Positions 1-9,293 of a stretch of 33,431 nucleotides of DNA are shown one piece after another. Position numbers and translations under genes: made by a program. Positions within the stretch are counted from its first letter, which is position 1, and every line of letters begins with the position of its first letter. The stretch is from Syntrophomonadaceae bacterium (lineage in GTDB: Bacteria > Bacillota > Dethiobacteria > DTU022): NCBI GenBank assembly GCA_007119615.1, contig SKPH01000015.1, positions 1-33,431 on the forward strand, read 5' to 3'. The notes below the pieces were generated by a model that ran no database searches, was not told the origin of the DNA, and saw nothing but the letters and a program-made list of their open reading frames with translations.

Positions 1-262
1 CATCCCGGTTGGTAATTTGAAGGGCTTCTTCAAGAGTTTTACCTTTAACCATCTCCGTAAGCATGCTGCTGCTGGCAATTGCCGCGCCGCAACCGAAGGT
101 TTGAAACCTTACATCTTCAATCCTGCCCCCCCTGACTTTGATATAAAGTGTCATGGTGTCACCGCATTTAAAGCTGCCGGTCTCTCCAATGCCGTCGGCA
201 TCAGGAAGTTCGCCTACATTACGGGGGTTGTTAAAATGGTCGACTACTTTATCGTTGTACAT
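1..262 (-). CDS. iscU: NifU/IscU-like Fe-S cluster scaffold protein (partial, runs off window start)
   Basis: Reverse-strand translation from ATG at 262: [87 protein letters not shown]; matches IscU/NifU N-domain ([13 protein letters not shown] motifs); downstream of iscS. Confidence 0.93.
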   Translation of the reverse strand, partial: MYNDKVVDHFNNPRNVGELPDADGIGETGSFKCGDTMTLYIKVRGGRIEDVRFQTFGCGAAIASSSMLTEMVKGKTLEEALQITNRD

Positions 263-280
263 CTGCAACTCTCCTCTCTG

Positions 281-1444
281 CTATCCGGGTTTGCGTAAGG
301 GGGAGATCCGGCGCAGTTTATCTACAATCGGGGGAATATTTTTTAATACATATTCAACATCCTCTTCGGTATTGCCCCTGCCGAGACTGAAACGTATTGA
401 ACCGTGGGAAGTCTGGTGATCCAGCCCGATCGCAGAGAGGACATGGGAAGGTTCGAGCGAACCTGACGAACAGGCTGAACCGCTGGAAGCGGCAATTCCC
501 TGTAAATCGAGACTCAGGAGCACAGATTCTCCTTCGATATATTTAAAGCTTACATTGACATTACCCGGCAAACGCAGTTCGGGGTGTCCGTTTAATACTA
601 CATCTTCGATCTTTAAAAGTCCCTGGATAAGCTGATCCCTGAGTCCTTCCAGGAGCTTCTTTTTTTCCGGGATCTCATTGACAGAAAGTTCGAGAGCCCG
701 GCTGAGACCGATAATCCCGGGGACATTTTCTGTGCCTGGACGCAGCTTACGCTCCTGGCCACCGCCGCGATAGAGGGGATCGATGCGAACACCCTTGCGC
801 TTGTAAATAGCGCCGATTCCTTTCGGTCCGTTAAATTTATGGGCTGAAAGAGATAAAAAATCAACATCCAATTTACTCAGATCAAGCGGCAGCTGGCCTA
901 CAACCTGAACGGCGTCAGTATGAAACAGGATATTGTGCTTTTTGGCGATCGCGCCAATCTGATCAACAGGCTGCAGAGTACCTACTTCATTATTCGCGGC
1001 CATAATAGATATTATAAAGGTGTCGGGGGTGATTGCGGCTTCCACTTCATTTGGGTTTACCAGCCCGTAGCGATCAACAGGAAGATAAGTTACTTTATGC
1101 CCTTCCTTTTCCAGATCCCGGCATACATCGTATACAGCATGATGCTCTATGCTCGAGGTAATGATATGGCCGGCAGATCCCCGTTTTTTTGCCGATCCGC
1201 GCAGAGCGAGATTGTTGGATTCTGTCCCACCTGAAGTAAAAAAAATCTCATCAGGCCCTGCACCGAGAGCTTTTGCTGTTACTTCGCGAGCCTGATCGAC
1301 CGCATGACGAACTTCCCGTCCCTGGGCGTGCAGGCTGGAAGGGTTACCATATTGTTCCCTGAAAAAAGGTAAGATTGCTTCTAAGACTTCTTCCCTAACC
1401 GGAGTTGTAGCTCCGTGATCCATATAGACCTGCTTCTGTTTCAC
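281..1444 (-). CDS. iscS: Cysteine desulfurase (NifS/IscS class V aminotransferase)
   Basis: YMDHGATTPVREEV N-terminus, SAHKFNGPKGIGA PLP-lysine region, SSGSACSSGSLEPSHVL active-site Cys loop. Confidence 0.96.
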   Translation of the reverse strand: MKQKQVYMDHGATTPVREEVLEAILPFFREQYGNPSSLHAQGREVRHAVDQAREVTAKALGAGPDEIFFTSGGTESNNLALRGSAKKRGSAGHIITSSIEHHAVYDVCRDLEKEGHKVTYLPVDRYGLVNPNEVEAAITPDTFIISIMAANNEVGTLQPVDQIGAIAKKHNILFHTDAVQVVGQLPLDLSKLDVDFLSLSAHKFNGPKGIGAIYKRKGVRIDPLYRGGGQERKLRPGTENVPGIIGLSRALELSVNEIPEKKKLLEGLRDQLIQGLLKIEDVVLNGHPELRLPGNVNVSFKYIEGESVLLSLDLQGIAASSGSACSSGSLEPSHVLSAIGLDHQTSHGSIRFSLGRGNTEEDVEYVLKNIPPIVDKLRRISPLRKPG

Positions 1445-1459
1445 TATCTATTCCTCCCG

Positions 1460-1891
1460 CTATTTTAAAATCTCGGCCGGCTTCAAATCAATCAGTTCAC
1501 TGAGAAAGACCTCATCTAAAACATCGTTAATCCGGTCTCGCAGCTTTTCCCATACCTGCCTGGTCAGGCAATCTCCTTTACGATGGCAGCAGGGCTCTTC
1601 TCCGCTTTCCGAAAGGCAGCTGACAGGGGTAATCGGACCTTCGACCGCCCGTACTATATCACCAACTTTAATATTGCCGGGTGACCGTGACAGCATATAG
1701 CCTCCACGGGATCCGCGCACACTGTGAATCAGACCCGCTCTTCTTAGATCGGGAAATATTTGCTCCAGAAATTTAAGAGATATTTCTTCCTGTTCCGCAA
1801 TTGCACGCAGCGATACAGGGCCACCTCGATAATAAAATGCGAGAACCGCCATAGCCCTGACTCCGTATTCAGCTTTTGCCGAAAGTCTCAT
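1460..1891 (-). CDS. iscR: Rrf2/IscR-family transcriptional regulator
   Basis: MRLSAKAEYGVRAMAVLA N-terminal wHTH plus CLSESGEEPCCHRKGDC cysteine cluster; upstream of iscS. Confidence 0.92.
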   Translation of the reverse strand: MRLSAKAEYGVRAMAVLAFYYRGGPVSLRAIAEQEEISLKFLEQIFPDLRRAGLIHSVRGSRGGYMLSRSPGNIKVGDIVRAVEGPITPVSCLSESGEEPCCHRKGDCLTRQVWEKLRDRINDVLDEVFLSELIDLKPAEILK

Positions 1892-1995
1892 TCTGTTCCA
1901 GCTCCTCAGCTAATCCCGACAAAAAGACTCGGGTATTGTCCAAAAAAAAGAATAACACCTGTTCCGAAGGATGTCAATGCCTTCAGGTATTATAA

Positions 1996-2027
1996 AAATT
2001 AAAAAGCCGGTATTATTACACCGGCTT
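1996..2027 (-). terminator. Rho-independent terminator of the cold-shock gene
   Basis: On minus strand: AAGCCGGT GTAATAAT ACCGGCTT followed by TTTAATTTTT, located just 3' of the csp CDS. Confidence 0.75.
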
Positions 2028-2070
2028 ACAAATTCAACCTGATCCGGTTCCACCCTGAAGAAACCGGAAT

Positions 2071-2271
2071 CTATATTTTAACTACGTTTGCGGCCTGAGG
2101 CCCACGATTTCCTTCAACTATTTCGAATTCAACTTCCTGGCCTTCTTCTAATGTTTTAAATCCTTCCTCCTTGATTTCCGAATAGTGCACGAAAACATCA
2201 TTACCTTCCTCAACTTCAATAAAACCGTATCCTTTTTCAGGATTAAACCATTTAACCTTGCCCTGCATCAA
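2071..2271 (-). CDS. Cold-shock protein (CspA family)
   Basis: [39 protein letters not shown]1/RNP2 motifs. Confidence 0.97.
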   Translation of the reverse strand: MMQGKVKWFNPEKGYGFIEVEEGNDVFVHYSEIKEEGFKTLEEGQEVEFEIVEGNRGPQAANVVKI

Positions 2272-2487
2272 CTTACTACCTCCCGAAATAACCCTGACCG
2301 GCAGGGTGTTTTATCGACTAAAGATTAACACGTTTCCAAATAAAAAGCAAGGTATTGCTTGAATATTCAAAGCTAAATTCAGGCTTTTTCCGGAACCGAT
2401 CACGGATAATAACAACGGTAAGTGTAGAGCTTTGCCAAAGTGTTATAATAAAATCAGTAATAAATTATTCCCCGGTGGTGATAATAA

Positions 2488-2886
2488 TTGATCATAGGCA
2501 TTGGAATCGACCTGGTTTCGATTGAACGAATCGGCAGGATTTATAATAAATTCCCGTCACGCTTTCTAAACAGGATCTTCACCGGTAGGGAAAAAGAAAT
2601 TTTAATGAAAAGAGGATCTCCTTTGCCCGCTATGGCAGCTCGTTTTGCCGCCAAGGAAGCAGTAATAAAAGCAATTGGATGCGGCATCGGACCGGCAGCT
2701 TTTAAAGAAGTTGAGGTGGTTACTTCAACCGGCCGGCAGCCCCGGATCATGCTTCACGGAGAGGCATTACGGCTGGCAGACGAAAAATGCATAACTGAAA
2801 TAAAAATCTCGATGAGCCACGAACCGCCGCTTGCCTGTGCTTTCGCGACAGCAGTCAATTCAGCAGCCCGGACTGCTGCAGACTGA
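2488..2886 (+). CDS. acpS: Holo-[acyl-carrier-protein] synthase (TTG start)
   Basis: MIIGIGIDLVSIERI...RFAAKEAVIKAIGCGIG...ISMSHEPPLACAFA: AcpS motifs; TTG start preceded by GGTGG. Confidence 0.94.
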   Translation: MIIGIGIDLVSIERIGRIYNKFPSRFLNRIFTGREKEILMKRGSPLPAMAARFAAKEAVIKAIGCGIGPAAFKEVEVVTSTGRQPRIMLHGEALRLADEKCITEIKISMSHEPPLACAFATAVNSAARTAAD

Positions 2887-3172
2887 TTTCAAAACCGGTC
2901 GCGGATCGACGCTGAGGGGAGGGAAGCTTGAGGCAAGAAAAAGCAAGACCAAAACATAAACCTGTATCGAGATCTCTCACTTCTTATATCTCACGTTTCA
3001 AGATCCGGCGCCTAAGTGATGCCCGTTTATTCCCACTCAGAACTTACGTTGGTATGCACAATTAAAACAGAGCCATAGTTAATTGACCGGACCCTATCCG
3101 GGGCACCGTAATTCCCCGTGACAGTTTACCTGTACTCAATCCATTCAGGCAAATTATTTAAATTTGAATTTA

Positions 3173-5095
3173 TTATTGCTGCGATCGGGTATAGTTTAAA
3201 AGTCCTCCCGCCCTGAGAATATCCAACTGCCTCGATGATAACTGATGAACGGCAGTTATTTTAAAATTACCGTTGAGATGATCTATTATGATCTCGTTTC
3301 TCTCCAGCTGTTCCCCGGGATTAACGATAAGCAGCTCATCCCCCATAGAGAACTTCTCGTAATCGGCCGGCTCGCTGAAAATCAGAGGCAGTATGCCGAA
3401 GTTAACCAGGTTAGCGAGGTGAATACGGGCAAACGATTTAGCCAGGACAGCCTTAACCCCTAAAAACATCGGAGCCAGGGCGGCATGCTCACGGCTGGAA
3501 CCCTGACCGTAATTTTCTCCGGCAACAATAACACCGCTGCCGTACTCCCGGGCCCGGGACGAAAAATTCGGATCGAGGGGAGCAAAAACGTAATCGCTCA
3601 GCGCTTCAATATTGGACCGCAAAGGGAGCACTTTTGAACCACCGGGTACGATATGATCTGTTGTAATATTATCACCGACTACCAATAAAACTCTGGGCCT
3701 GATTTTTCCCGGCAGTGGATCGTTTAAAGGGATCGGTCTAATATTTGGCCCGCGGGTAATTGATACTTCTTTGCCATCAACCGGGGGGGCAATCAACATC
3801 CGGCGATCAACAACCGGTAGAGGAGCTTCCGGCAATTCAGGGTAACTGCCCAGTTCGCGCGGGTCAGTAAGCACACCGTGCAAAGCGGTTGCAGCGGCTG
3901 CGGCAGGCCCGGTTAAATAGACCCCTGCATCCGTAGTTCCGCTTCGGCCTGGAAAATTACGGTTGAAAGTGCGCACCGATACACCGCAGGAAGGCGGTGC
4001 CTGTCCCATACCGATACATGGCCCGCAGGCTGATTCAAGGATCCTGGCTCCCGAAGCTACCAGGCTTTCAAGAGCACCTTCCCGGACCAGGGTCATAAAA
4101 GCCTGACGGGAACCGGGAGCCGCTACCAGGCTGAGTCGGGGATGGATAACTTTGCCTTTCAAAATTTCCGCCACCAGGCGAAGATCCTGATAAGAGCCGT
4201 TAGTGCAGCTGCCGACAGCTACCTGGTCTACCTCTACACGGTCGATTTCCCTGATCGGCCTGACTGCATCGGGGCTGTGCGGTTCCGCTGCCATCGGCTC
4301 CAGGCGGTTGATGTCTATTGTGATCTGCTCATCATATTCAGCCCCGGGATCGGCTTCCTGCCGGTTCCACAAATCCCCTCTGTCCTGAAAACGCAAAAAA
4401 CTCGCTGTAATCGCATCACTGGGAAATAGTGAAGAGGTGGCGCCGAGTTCAGCCCCCATATTGGTGATTGTCGCCCTTTCCGGAACAGAGAGGTTCTCTA
4501 TTCCGGAACCGCCATATTCAATAATTTTCCCTACTCCGCCTTTTACCGTCAGTCTGCGCAGAAGTTCCAGGATAATATCTTTTGCTCCTACCCATGGAGG
4601 AAGCTTCCCCTCCAGGTTGACCTTGATCACTTCCGGCACTACAAGGTAAAAAGGGCCGCCGGCCATAGCCACGGCAACATCGATCCCGCCTGCTCCGATA
4701 CCGAGCATTCCCAACCCGCCGGCAGTGGGAGTGTGACTGTCCGAACCGAGAAGAGTCTTACCCGGAATTCCAAATTGTTCTAAGTGAACCTGATGGCAGA
4801 TACCGTTACCGGGTCTTGAAAACCAGACTCCAAAGTGGGCTGCAGCCGACTGCAGGTAGCGATGATCGTCGGCATTTTCATAACTGTTCTGTAAGGTATT
4901 ATGATCAATATAACTTACGGATAGCTCAGTCTTCACTTTTTCAATTCCCAGGGCTTCCAACTGGAGGTAAGCCATTGTCCCGGTAGCATCCTGGGTCAGC
5001 GTTTGATCGATCTGAATTCCGATCTCGGAACCTTTTTTGAATTCGCCGTCAACCAGGTGTTCTTTAAGCAGCTTATAAGCAAGACTGTTCGCCAT
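3173..5095 (-). CDS. Aconitate hydratase
   Basis: GSDSHTPTAGGLGMLGIGAGGIDVA, VGSCTNGS, SACGPCIGMGQAP, YGQGSSREHAAL motifs of aconitase. Confidence 0.95.
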   Translation of the reverse strand: MANSLAYKLLKEHLVDGEFKKGSEIGIQIDQTLTQDATGTMAYLQLEALGIEKVKTELSVSYIDHNTLQNSYENADDHRYLQSAAAHFGVWFSRPGNGICHQVHLEQFGIPGKTLLGSDSHTPTAGGLGMLGIGAGGIDVAVAMAGGPFYLVVPEVIKVNLEGKLPPWVGAKDIILELLRRLTVKGGVGKIIEYGGSGIENLSVPERATITNMGAELGATSSLFPSDAITASFLRFQDRGDLWNRQEADPGAEYDEQITIDINRLEPMAAEPHSPDAVRPIREIDRVEVDQVAVGSCTNGSYQDLRLVAEILKGKVIHPRLSLVAAPGSRQAFMTLVREGALESLVASGARILESACGPCIGMGQAPPSCGVSVRTFNRNFPGRSGTTDAGVYLTGPAAAAATALHGVLTDPRELGSYPELPEAPLPVVDRRMLIAPPVDGKEVSITRGPNIRPIPLNDPLPGKIRPRVLLVVGDNITTDHIVPGGSKVLPLRSNIEALSDYVFAPLDPNFSSRAREYGSGVIVAGENYGQGSSREHAALAPMFLGVKAVLAKSFARIHLANLVNFGILPLIFSEPADYEKFSMGDELLIVNPGEQLERNEIIIDHLNGNFKITAVHQLSSRQLDILRAGGLLNYTRSQQ

Positions 5096-5119
5096 TTTTT
5101 ATGGTTCCTCCAAATTTTT

Positions 5120-6280
5120 TTAGGCTGAAACTCTCATCTTTTGCTTGATCAGGTTGCCTAAGAGCGGGGCCAGCATTATTACAGCACATAAAACAAAGAG
5201 CGCAGAAAAATCAAACCATCTCAACAATACCCCGAGGGTCACAGAGCCCGCTACGATCCCCAGATCAAACGCCGATGTAAACGTAGCCATGCCGATTCCT
5301 CTCTCCATAACCTGGAGACGATCCGCAGCCATAGCCATAACCGAGGAATGGGCCGCTCCGAAACCGAGTCCCAGGATAAATGCGCTCAGGATTAGCTGCG
5401 CCTCCGTTGCCGCAGAGGCAATCATAATTAATGCCGCTGCAGCAACAACCAGGGCAGGTAAAAATACCTTTGGTCGGCCAAAATGATCTGATAGGCGTCC
5501 GGCCGCCGGGCGCGAAAACATCGTGGTTAGCGCAAAAACAGTAAAAAAGTAACCGACCGCCTGAATGTTACGAACTTCTCCGAATAACGGCAGAAAGGTC
5601 AAAATAGCGCCCAGGGTAAACGTCATACAGAAGATAATCAGGGATGGGAGCAAAACTTTTCTTGAAAACAGCGGAGAGCCTCCTTCTCCGCTCCTATCCC
5701 GGGACGGTTCCCGGACCAGGGAACCCAGAAGCATGGCAATTAATGCTGCAACTGAAGCCACCGCAAATAAAATTACGTAGTTGCTCTCCGTTGTAATCCG
5801 AAAATATTCGCCAATTATCGGAGCTGTAGCCAACGAAAAAGGAGGGGCGATACCCATCAATCCCACTACTTCACCCCTTCTTCCCGGGGGAGCCAGATCC
5901 AGGGTAAGGGTGTTAAAGGCCAGCAGGAAAGCTCCCCAACCAAAACCCTGTACAGCTCTGAGCATAAAAAGCAGGGGCAGCGGAGGCAAAAACAGTAATC
6001 CCAACCCTGCAGCCGCATAAAGGGATATACCCATGACAAGCAAACGCTTTCGCCCGCGGTGGTTAATGTCCCTTCCCTGAAACGGGCGAAGAACTATCGA
6101 ACAGAATGTAAACAGGCCCATCAGCAAGCCCACTGAAGCCTCATTTCCACCTGTGTCGAGAACATAAAAAGGAAGAATTGGGATATAATAATCGAGAGCA
6201 AAAAAAAGAAAAAAGATTGCTCCGAAAAGAGCCATAAAATTTAGACTTATAATTTTTTCTTTTTGTACGCCATTCGTCAT
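5120..6280 (-). CDS. Major facilitator superfamily transporter
   Basis: About 12 hydrophobic segments; RPFQGRDINHRGRKRLLVMG and SRPAAGRLSDHFGRPKVFL MFS loop motifs. Confidence 0.9.
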   Translation of the reverse strand: MTNGVQKEKIISLNFMALFGAIFFLFFALDYYIPILPFYVLDTGGNEASVGLLMGLFTFCSIVLRPFQGRDINHRGRKRLLVMGISLYAAAGLGLLFLPPLPLLFMLRAVQGFGWGAFLLAFNTLTLDLAPPGRRGEVVGLMGIAPPFSLATAPIIGEYFRITTESNYVILFAVASVAALIAMLLGSLVREPSRDRSGEGGSPLFSRKVLLPSLIIFCMTFTLGAILTFLPLFGEVRNIQAVGYFFTVFALTTMFSRPAAGRLSDHFGRPKVFLPALVVAAAALIMIASAATEAQLILSAFILGLGFGAAHSSVMAMAADRLQVMERGIGMATFTSAFDLGIVAGSVTLGVLLRWFDFSALFVLCAVIMLAPLLGNLIKQKMRVSA

Positions 6281-6300
6281 CTTATCTCCACCGGTTTTTC

Positions 6301-7515
6301 TTACTCCCGGCCCAGGAACCGATCCATCAGCCTGTAGCCTTCTTCTATAAACAGACCCGTCTCAGAAGCGGAAGACTCGTCAAATAAGCAGCCGGGATTA
6401 CTTTTACGGTCGCTGCTGCGAAAAATTGTAAAAGGGACCGGATCACTGGTATGAGTACCCAGCGAAAGCGGTGTAGCATGGTCCGTAACCAGCAGTATAC
6501 TATATTCAAGGCCGCTCTGATCAAGTTTCTCCGAGATCACCTTCACGACGTGCCGGTCAATTAGTTCTATAGCCTTAATCTTTTTCTCAACTTCAAAGCG
6601 GTGGGAACACTCATCCGGCGCCTCGATATGCAGGTAAATGAAATCCCGACCCTGCTTTAATGCATCGAGGGCAGCCTCGACTTTGCCGCTGTAGTTTGTA
6701 TCAATATAACCGGTAGCGCCTTCAACTTCGATCGGATCCAGACCTGCAAAAAGGCCGATCCCTTTAACCAGGTCAACAGCGGAGATTACCGAACCTTTAA
6801 GCCCGTATTTATCAGCAAAAAATGGAATTAGCGGTTTGCGGCCCGCCCCCCAGATCCAGATTGAATTGGCCGGATTTAACCCTCGTTTGATTCTCTTCTT
6901 ATTGATCGGATGATCGGCAAGGATGTTGAAACTGCTCTCCATCATTCGCCGGACCCTGGTTCCTTCTCCCCCGTCCGGAAGGTATTCGGAAATTTTTTTC
7001 CCGCTGATGTCGTGCGGCGGGGTTAACTTCCATTCATCGGAAGAGCCGTGCCATACCATCAGGTGCCGATAACGAAAACCGATATGAAAGTCGATGTTTT
7101 CAGTTCCGAGGTTCTTATCGACAATCTCGATTAATTCCCCGGCTTCCTGCGTTGATATTTCTCCGGCACAATAGTCAACCATCGTTTTCTCCGAGTAGGG
7201 CTGATCAACGGAAAGTGTAACCAGGTTACAACGAAATGAAACATCATCCGGATTCATATCCACACCCAGGCTGATCGCTTCGAAAGGAGACCGCCCGGTA
7301 TAATACTGCAGGGGGTTATAGCCGATTACAGAAAGGTTGGCTGTATCACTGCCGGGCAGAAGACCGGGCGGAACTGTCCGGACCAGGCCAAGTTCACCTT
7401 CAGAGGCAAGGCGGTCGAAATTAGGAGTCCGGGCATACTGCAAAGCTGTTTTATTGCCAAGTTGTTCCATGGGGTAATCGGCCATGCCGTCTCCGACAAT
7501 CACTAGATACTTCAA
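6301..7515 (-). CDS. apgM: 2,3-bisphosphoglycerate-independent phosphoglycerate mutase, archaeal (ApgM) type; probable TTG start at 7515
   Basis: LKYLVIVGDGMADYPMEQLGNKTALQYARTPNFDRLASEG...LLPGSDTANLSVIGYNP...TDHATPLSLGTHTSDPVPF. AAGGAG precedes TTG (7513-7515); the longer ORF start at 7596 lies upstream of a plausible -10 box. Confidence 0.92.
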   Translation of the reverse strand: MKYLVIVGDGMADYPMEQLGNKTALQYARTPNFDRLASEGELGLVRTVPPGLLPGSDTANLSVIGYNPLQYYTGRSPFEAISLGVDMNPDDVSFRCNLVTLSVDQPYSEKTMVDYCAGEISTQEAGELIEIVDKNLGTENIDFHIGFRYRHLMVWHGSSDEWKLTPPHDISGKKISEYLPDGGEGTRVRRMMESSFNILADHPINKKRIKRGLNPANSIWIWGAGRKPLIPFFADKYGLKGSVISAVDLVKGIGLFAGLDPIEVEGATGYIDTNYSGKVEAALDALKQGRDFIYLHIEAPDECSHRFEVEKKIKAIELIDRHVVKVISEKLDQSGLEYSILLVTDHATPLSLGTHTSDPVPFTIFRSSDRKSNPGCLFDESSASETGLFIEEGYRLMDRFLGRE

Positions 7516-7580
7516 ATGCGGATCACGCTCCTTATAAGGTCTGCGAGGCAGGACAATGAAGAGAAAAAATCTGTGCCCTG

Positions 7581-7609
7581 AAAATACCCTGTACAAAACT
7601 TTTTGTCAA
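7581..7609 (-). promoter_or_regulatory. Sigma-70-type promoter for the apgM/MFS/aconitase strand
   Basis: Minus strand TTGACA - 17 nt (AAAAGTTTTGTACAGGG) - TATTTT. Confidence 0.6.
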
Positions 7610-7695
7610 GGGTAACAGGCTCCTTAAAGGATATTTTGATCAGCCTGGAGAAAACATGAACAAGCTTTCAAGATTAAATTAAGGGAGCGTCAACA

Positions 7696-9192
7696 GTGCG
7701 CTATTACAGTACCAGGAACCAAACAGAAAGTATTACAGCTGCCGAAGCCATCAAAAGAGGGCTTTCCGCAGAAGGAGGCCTTTTCGTTCCCGCTGAAAGA
7801 GCCGCACCGTTCGTGATGGATAATCTGCCCGCCGGTGATTACCGGAAAATCGCAACTACGATTATAAAACTATTTTTATCGGGCTACAGCAGCGCCCAGG
7901 TTGAAGAGGCAGTCAACTATGCGTATACCCCCGATAATTTTGATCATCCCGATATTACACCCCTGCAAAAGCTCACTGAAGATCTCTATGTACTGGAGCT
8001 CTGGCACGGCCCAACATGTGCTTTTAAAGATATCGCCCTTCAAATATTACCACAGTTACTGCGCACTGCTGTCCAGATCACCGGTGAAAAATCTGACCTC
8101 GTAATATTAACCGCCACCTCAGGGGATACAGGCAAATCAGCCCTGGAAGGCTTTCGTGATGTTGAAGGCATTAAAATCATTGTCTATTTCCCGGAAAAAG
8201 GGGTCAGCGAGATCCAAAAACTACAGATGATCACCCAGGAAGGAAATAATGTCGGTATTGCGGCAGTACGGGGTAATTTTGACGATACCCAGACCGGAGT
8301 AAAGGAGATATTCAACGACCGGAAACTGGCCGAAAAATTGGAGCAAGCCGGTTACCGCCTATCTTCAGCCAACTCTATCAACTGGGGTCGCCTGCTCCCG
8401 CAAATTGTCTACTATTTCTCTGCTTACCAAAACCTGATTGATCGGAAAAAATTGTCGGCCGGAGAAACAATAAATTTTGTAGTCCCTACCGGAAACTTTG
8501 GCAATATCCTGGCAGGTTACTATGCCCGGCAGCTTGGCCTGCCCGTAAACCGCCTGATCTGCGCCTCCAACCGCAACAATGTACTTTCCGATTTCATCCA
8601 GAGCGGAGTTTACAACAGCCGGCGCTCCCTGCACCGGACTATTTCACCGTCGATGGATATTCTGATTTCAAGTAACCTGGAGCGGTTACTGTTTGAGTTG
8701 ACCGGTCACGATTCCGAAAAAGTTACTTCGTGGATGAAACAGCTGCAGGAAACAGGTGAATACGTTGTTGACCGGGAGACCCTGCGAAGGCTGAAAGAAC
8801 TTTTCTGGGCCGATTATGCCGATGACGAAGAAACTATACAAGTCATAAAAGATACTTATCACCGCCATAAATACCTGATCGATACTCACACTGCCGTAGG
8901 AAAAGCTGTTTTGAGTAAATACCGCAACCGGGAAGAAGATAACTGCCTTAATGTAGTTCTTTCTACCGCCAGCCCTTACAAGTTTACCGGCAGTGTTGTC
9001 CGGGCTTTATTTGATCATAACCGCTTTAAAGACTCCTCTGAACTTGACCTGCTGAAAATACTTTCCCGGGAAACGGGCACCCCGGTACCCGCCAGCCTGG
9101 TTGATTTGGACAAAAAACCAATTAAACACAACCAGGTGATCTCGCGTGATTCAATGCGAGATCACCTGCTCTCTTCTCTCAATCTTACTTAA
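7696..9192 (+). CDS. thrC: Threonine synthase (GTG start)
   Basis: MRYYSTRN...AAEAIKRGLSAEGGLFVP, GPTCAFKDIALQ (PLP lysine), LTATSGDTGKSALEGF, VPTGNFGNILAGYYA. Confidence 0.95.
   Translation: MRYYSTRNQTESITAAEAIKRGLSAEGGLFVPAERAAPFVMDNLPAGDYRKIATTIIKLFLSGYSSAQVEEAVNYAYTPDNFDHPDITPLQKLTEDLYVLELWHGPTCAFKDIALQILPQLLRTAVQITGEKSDLVILTATSGDTGKSALEGFRDVEGIKIIVYFPEKGVSEIQKLQMITQEGNNVGIAAVRGNFDDTQTGVKEIFNDRKLAEKLEQAGYRLSSANSINWGRLLPQIVYYFSAYQNLIDRKKLSAGETINFVVPTGNFGNILAGYYARQLGLPVNRLICASNRNNVLSDFIQSGVYNSRRSLHRTISPSMDILISSNLERLLFELTGHDSEKVTSWMKQLQETGEYVVDRETLRRLKELFWADYADDEETIQVIKDTYHRHKYLIDTHTAVGKAVLSKYRNREEDNCLNVVLSTASPYKFTGSVVRALFDHNRFKDSSELDLLKILSRETGTPVPASLVDLDKKPIKHNQVISRDSMRDHLLSSLNLT
9133..9168. 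repeat. 13-bp perfect inverted repeat (hairpin) within the 3' end of thrC
   Basis: CAGGTGATCTCGC - GTGATTCAAT - GCGAGATCACCTG, followed by a pyrimidine-rich CTCTCTTCTCTC tract. Confidence 0.85.
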
Positions 9193-9293
9193 CGACAGCC
9201 GGACATAATGCCGCATAAAAACAGCCATCCGATCAAAAAAATAGAAACGGGCCCAATTAAGCCGGTTTCAGAGAAAGATTGCCCGGCGGACAA

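Noticed and set aside
5145-6020. Plus-strand ORFs opposite the MFS transporter
   Set aside because: Shadow ORFs; low-complexity composition, no RBS, the opposite strand is clearly coding.
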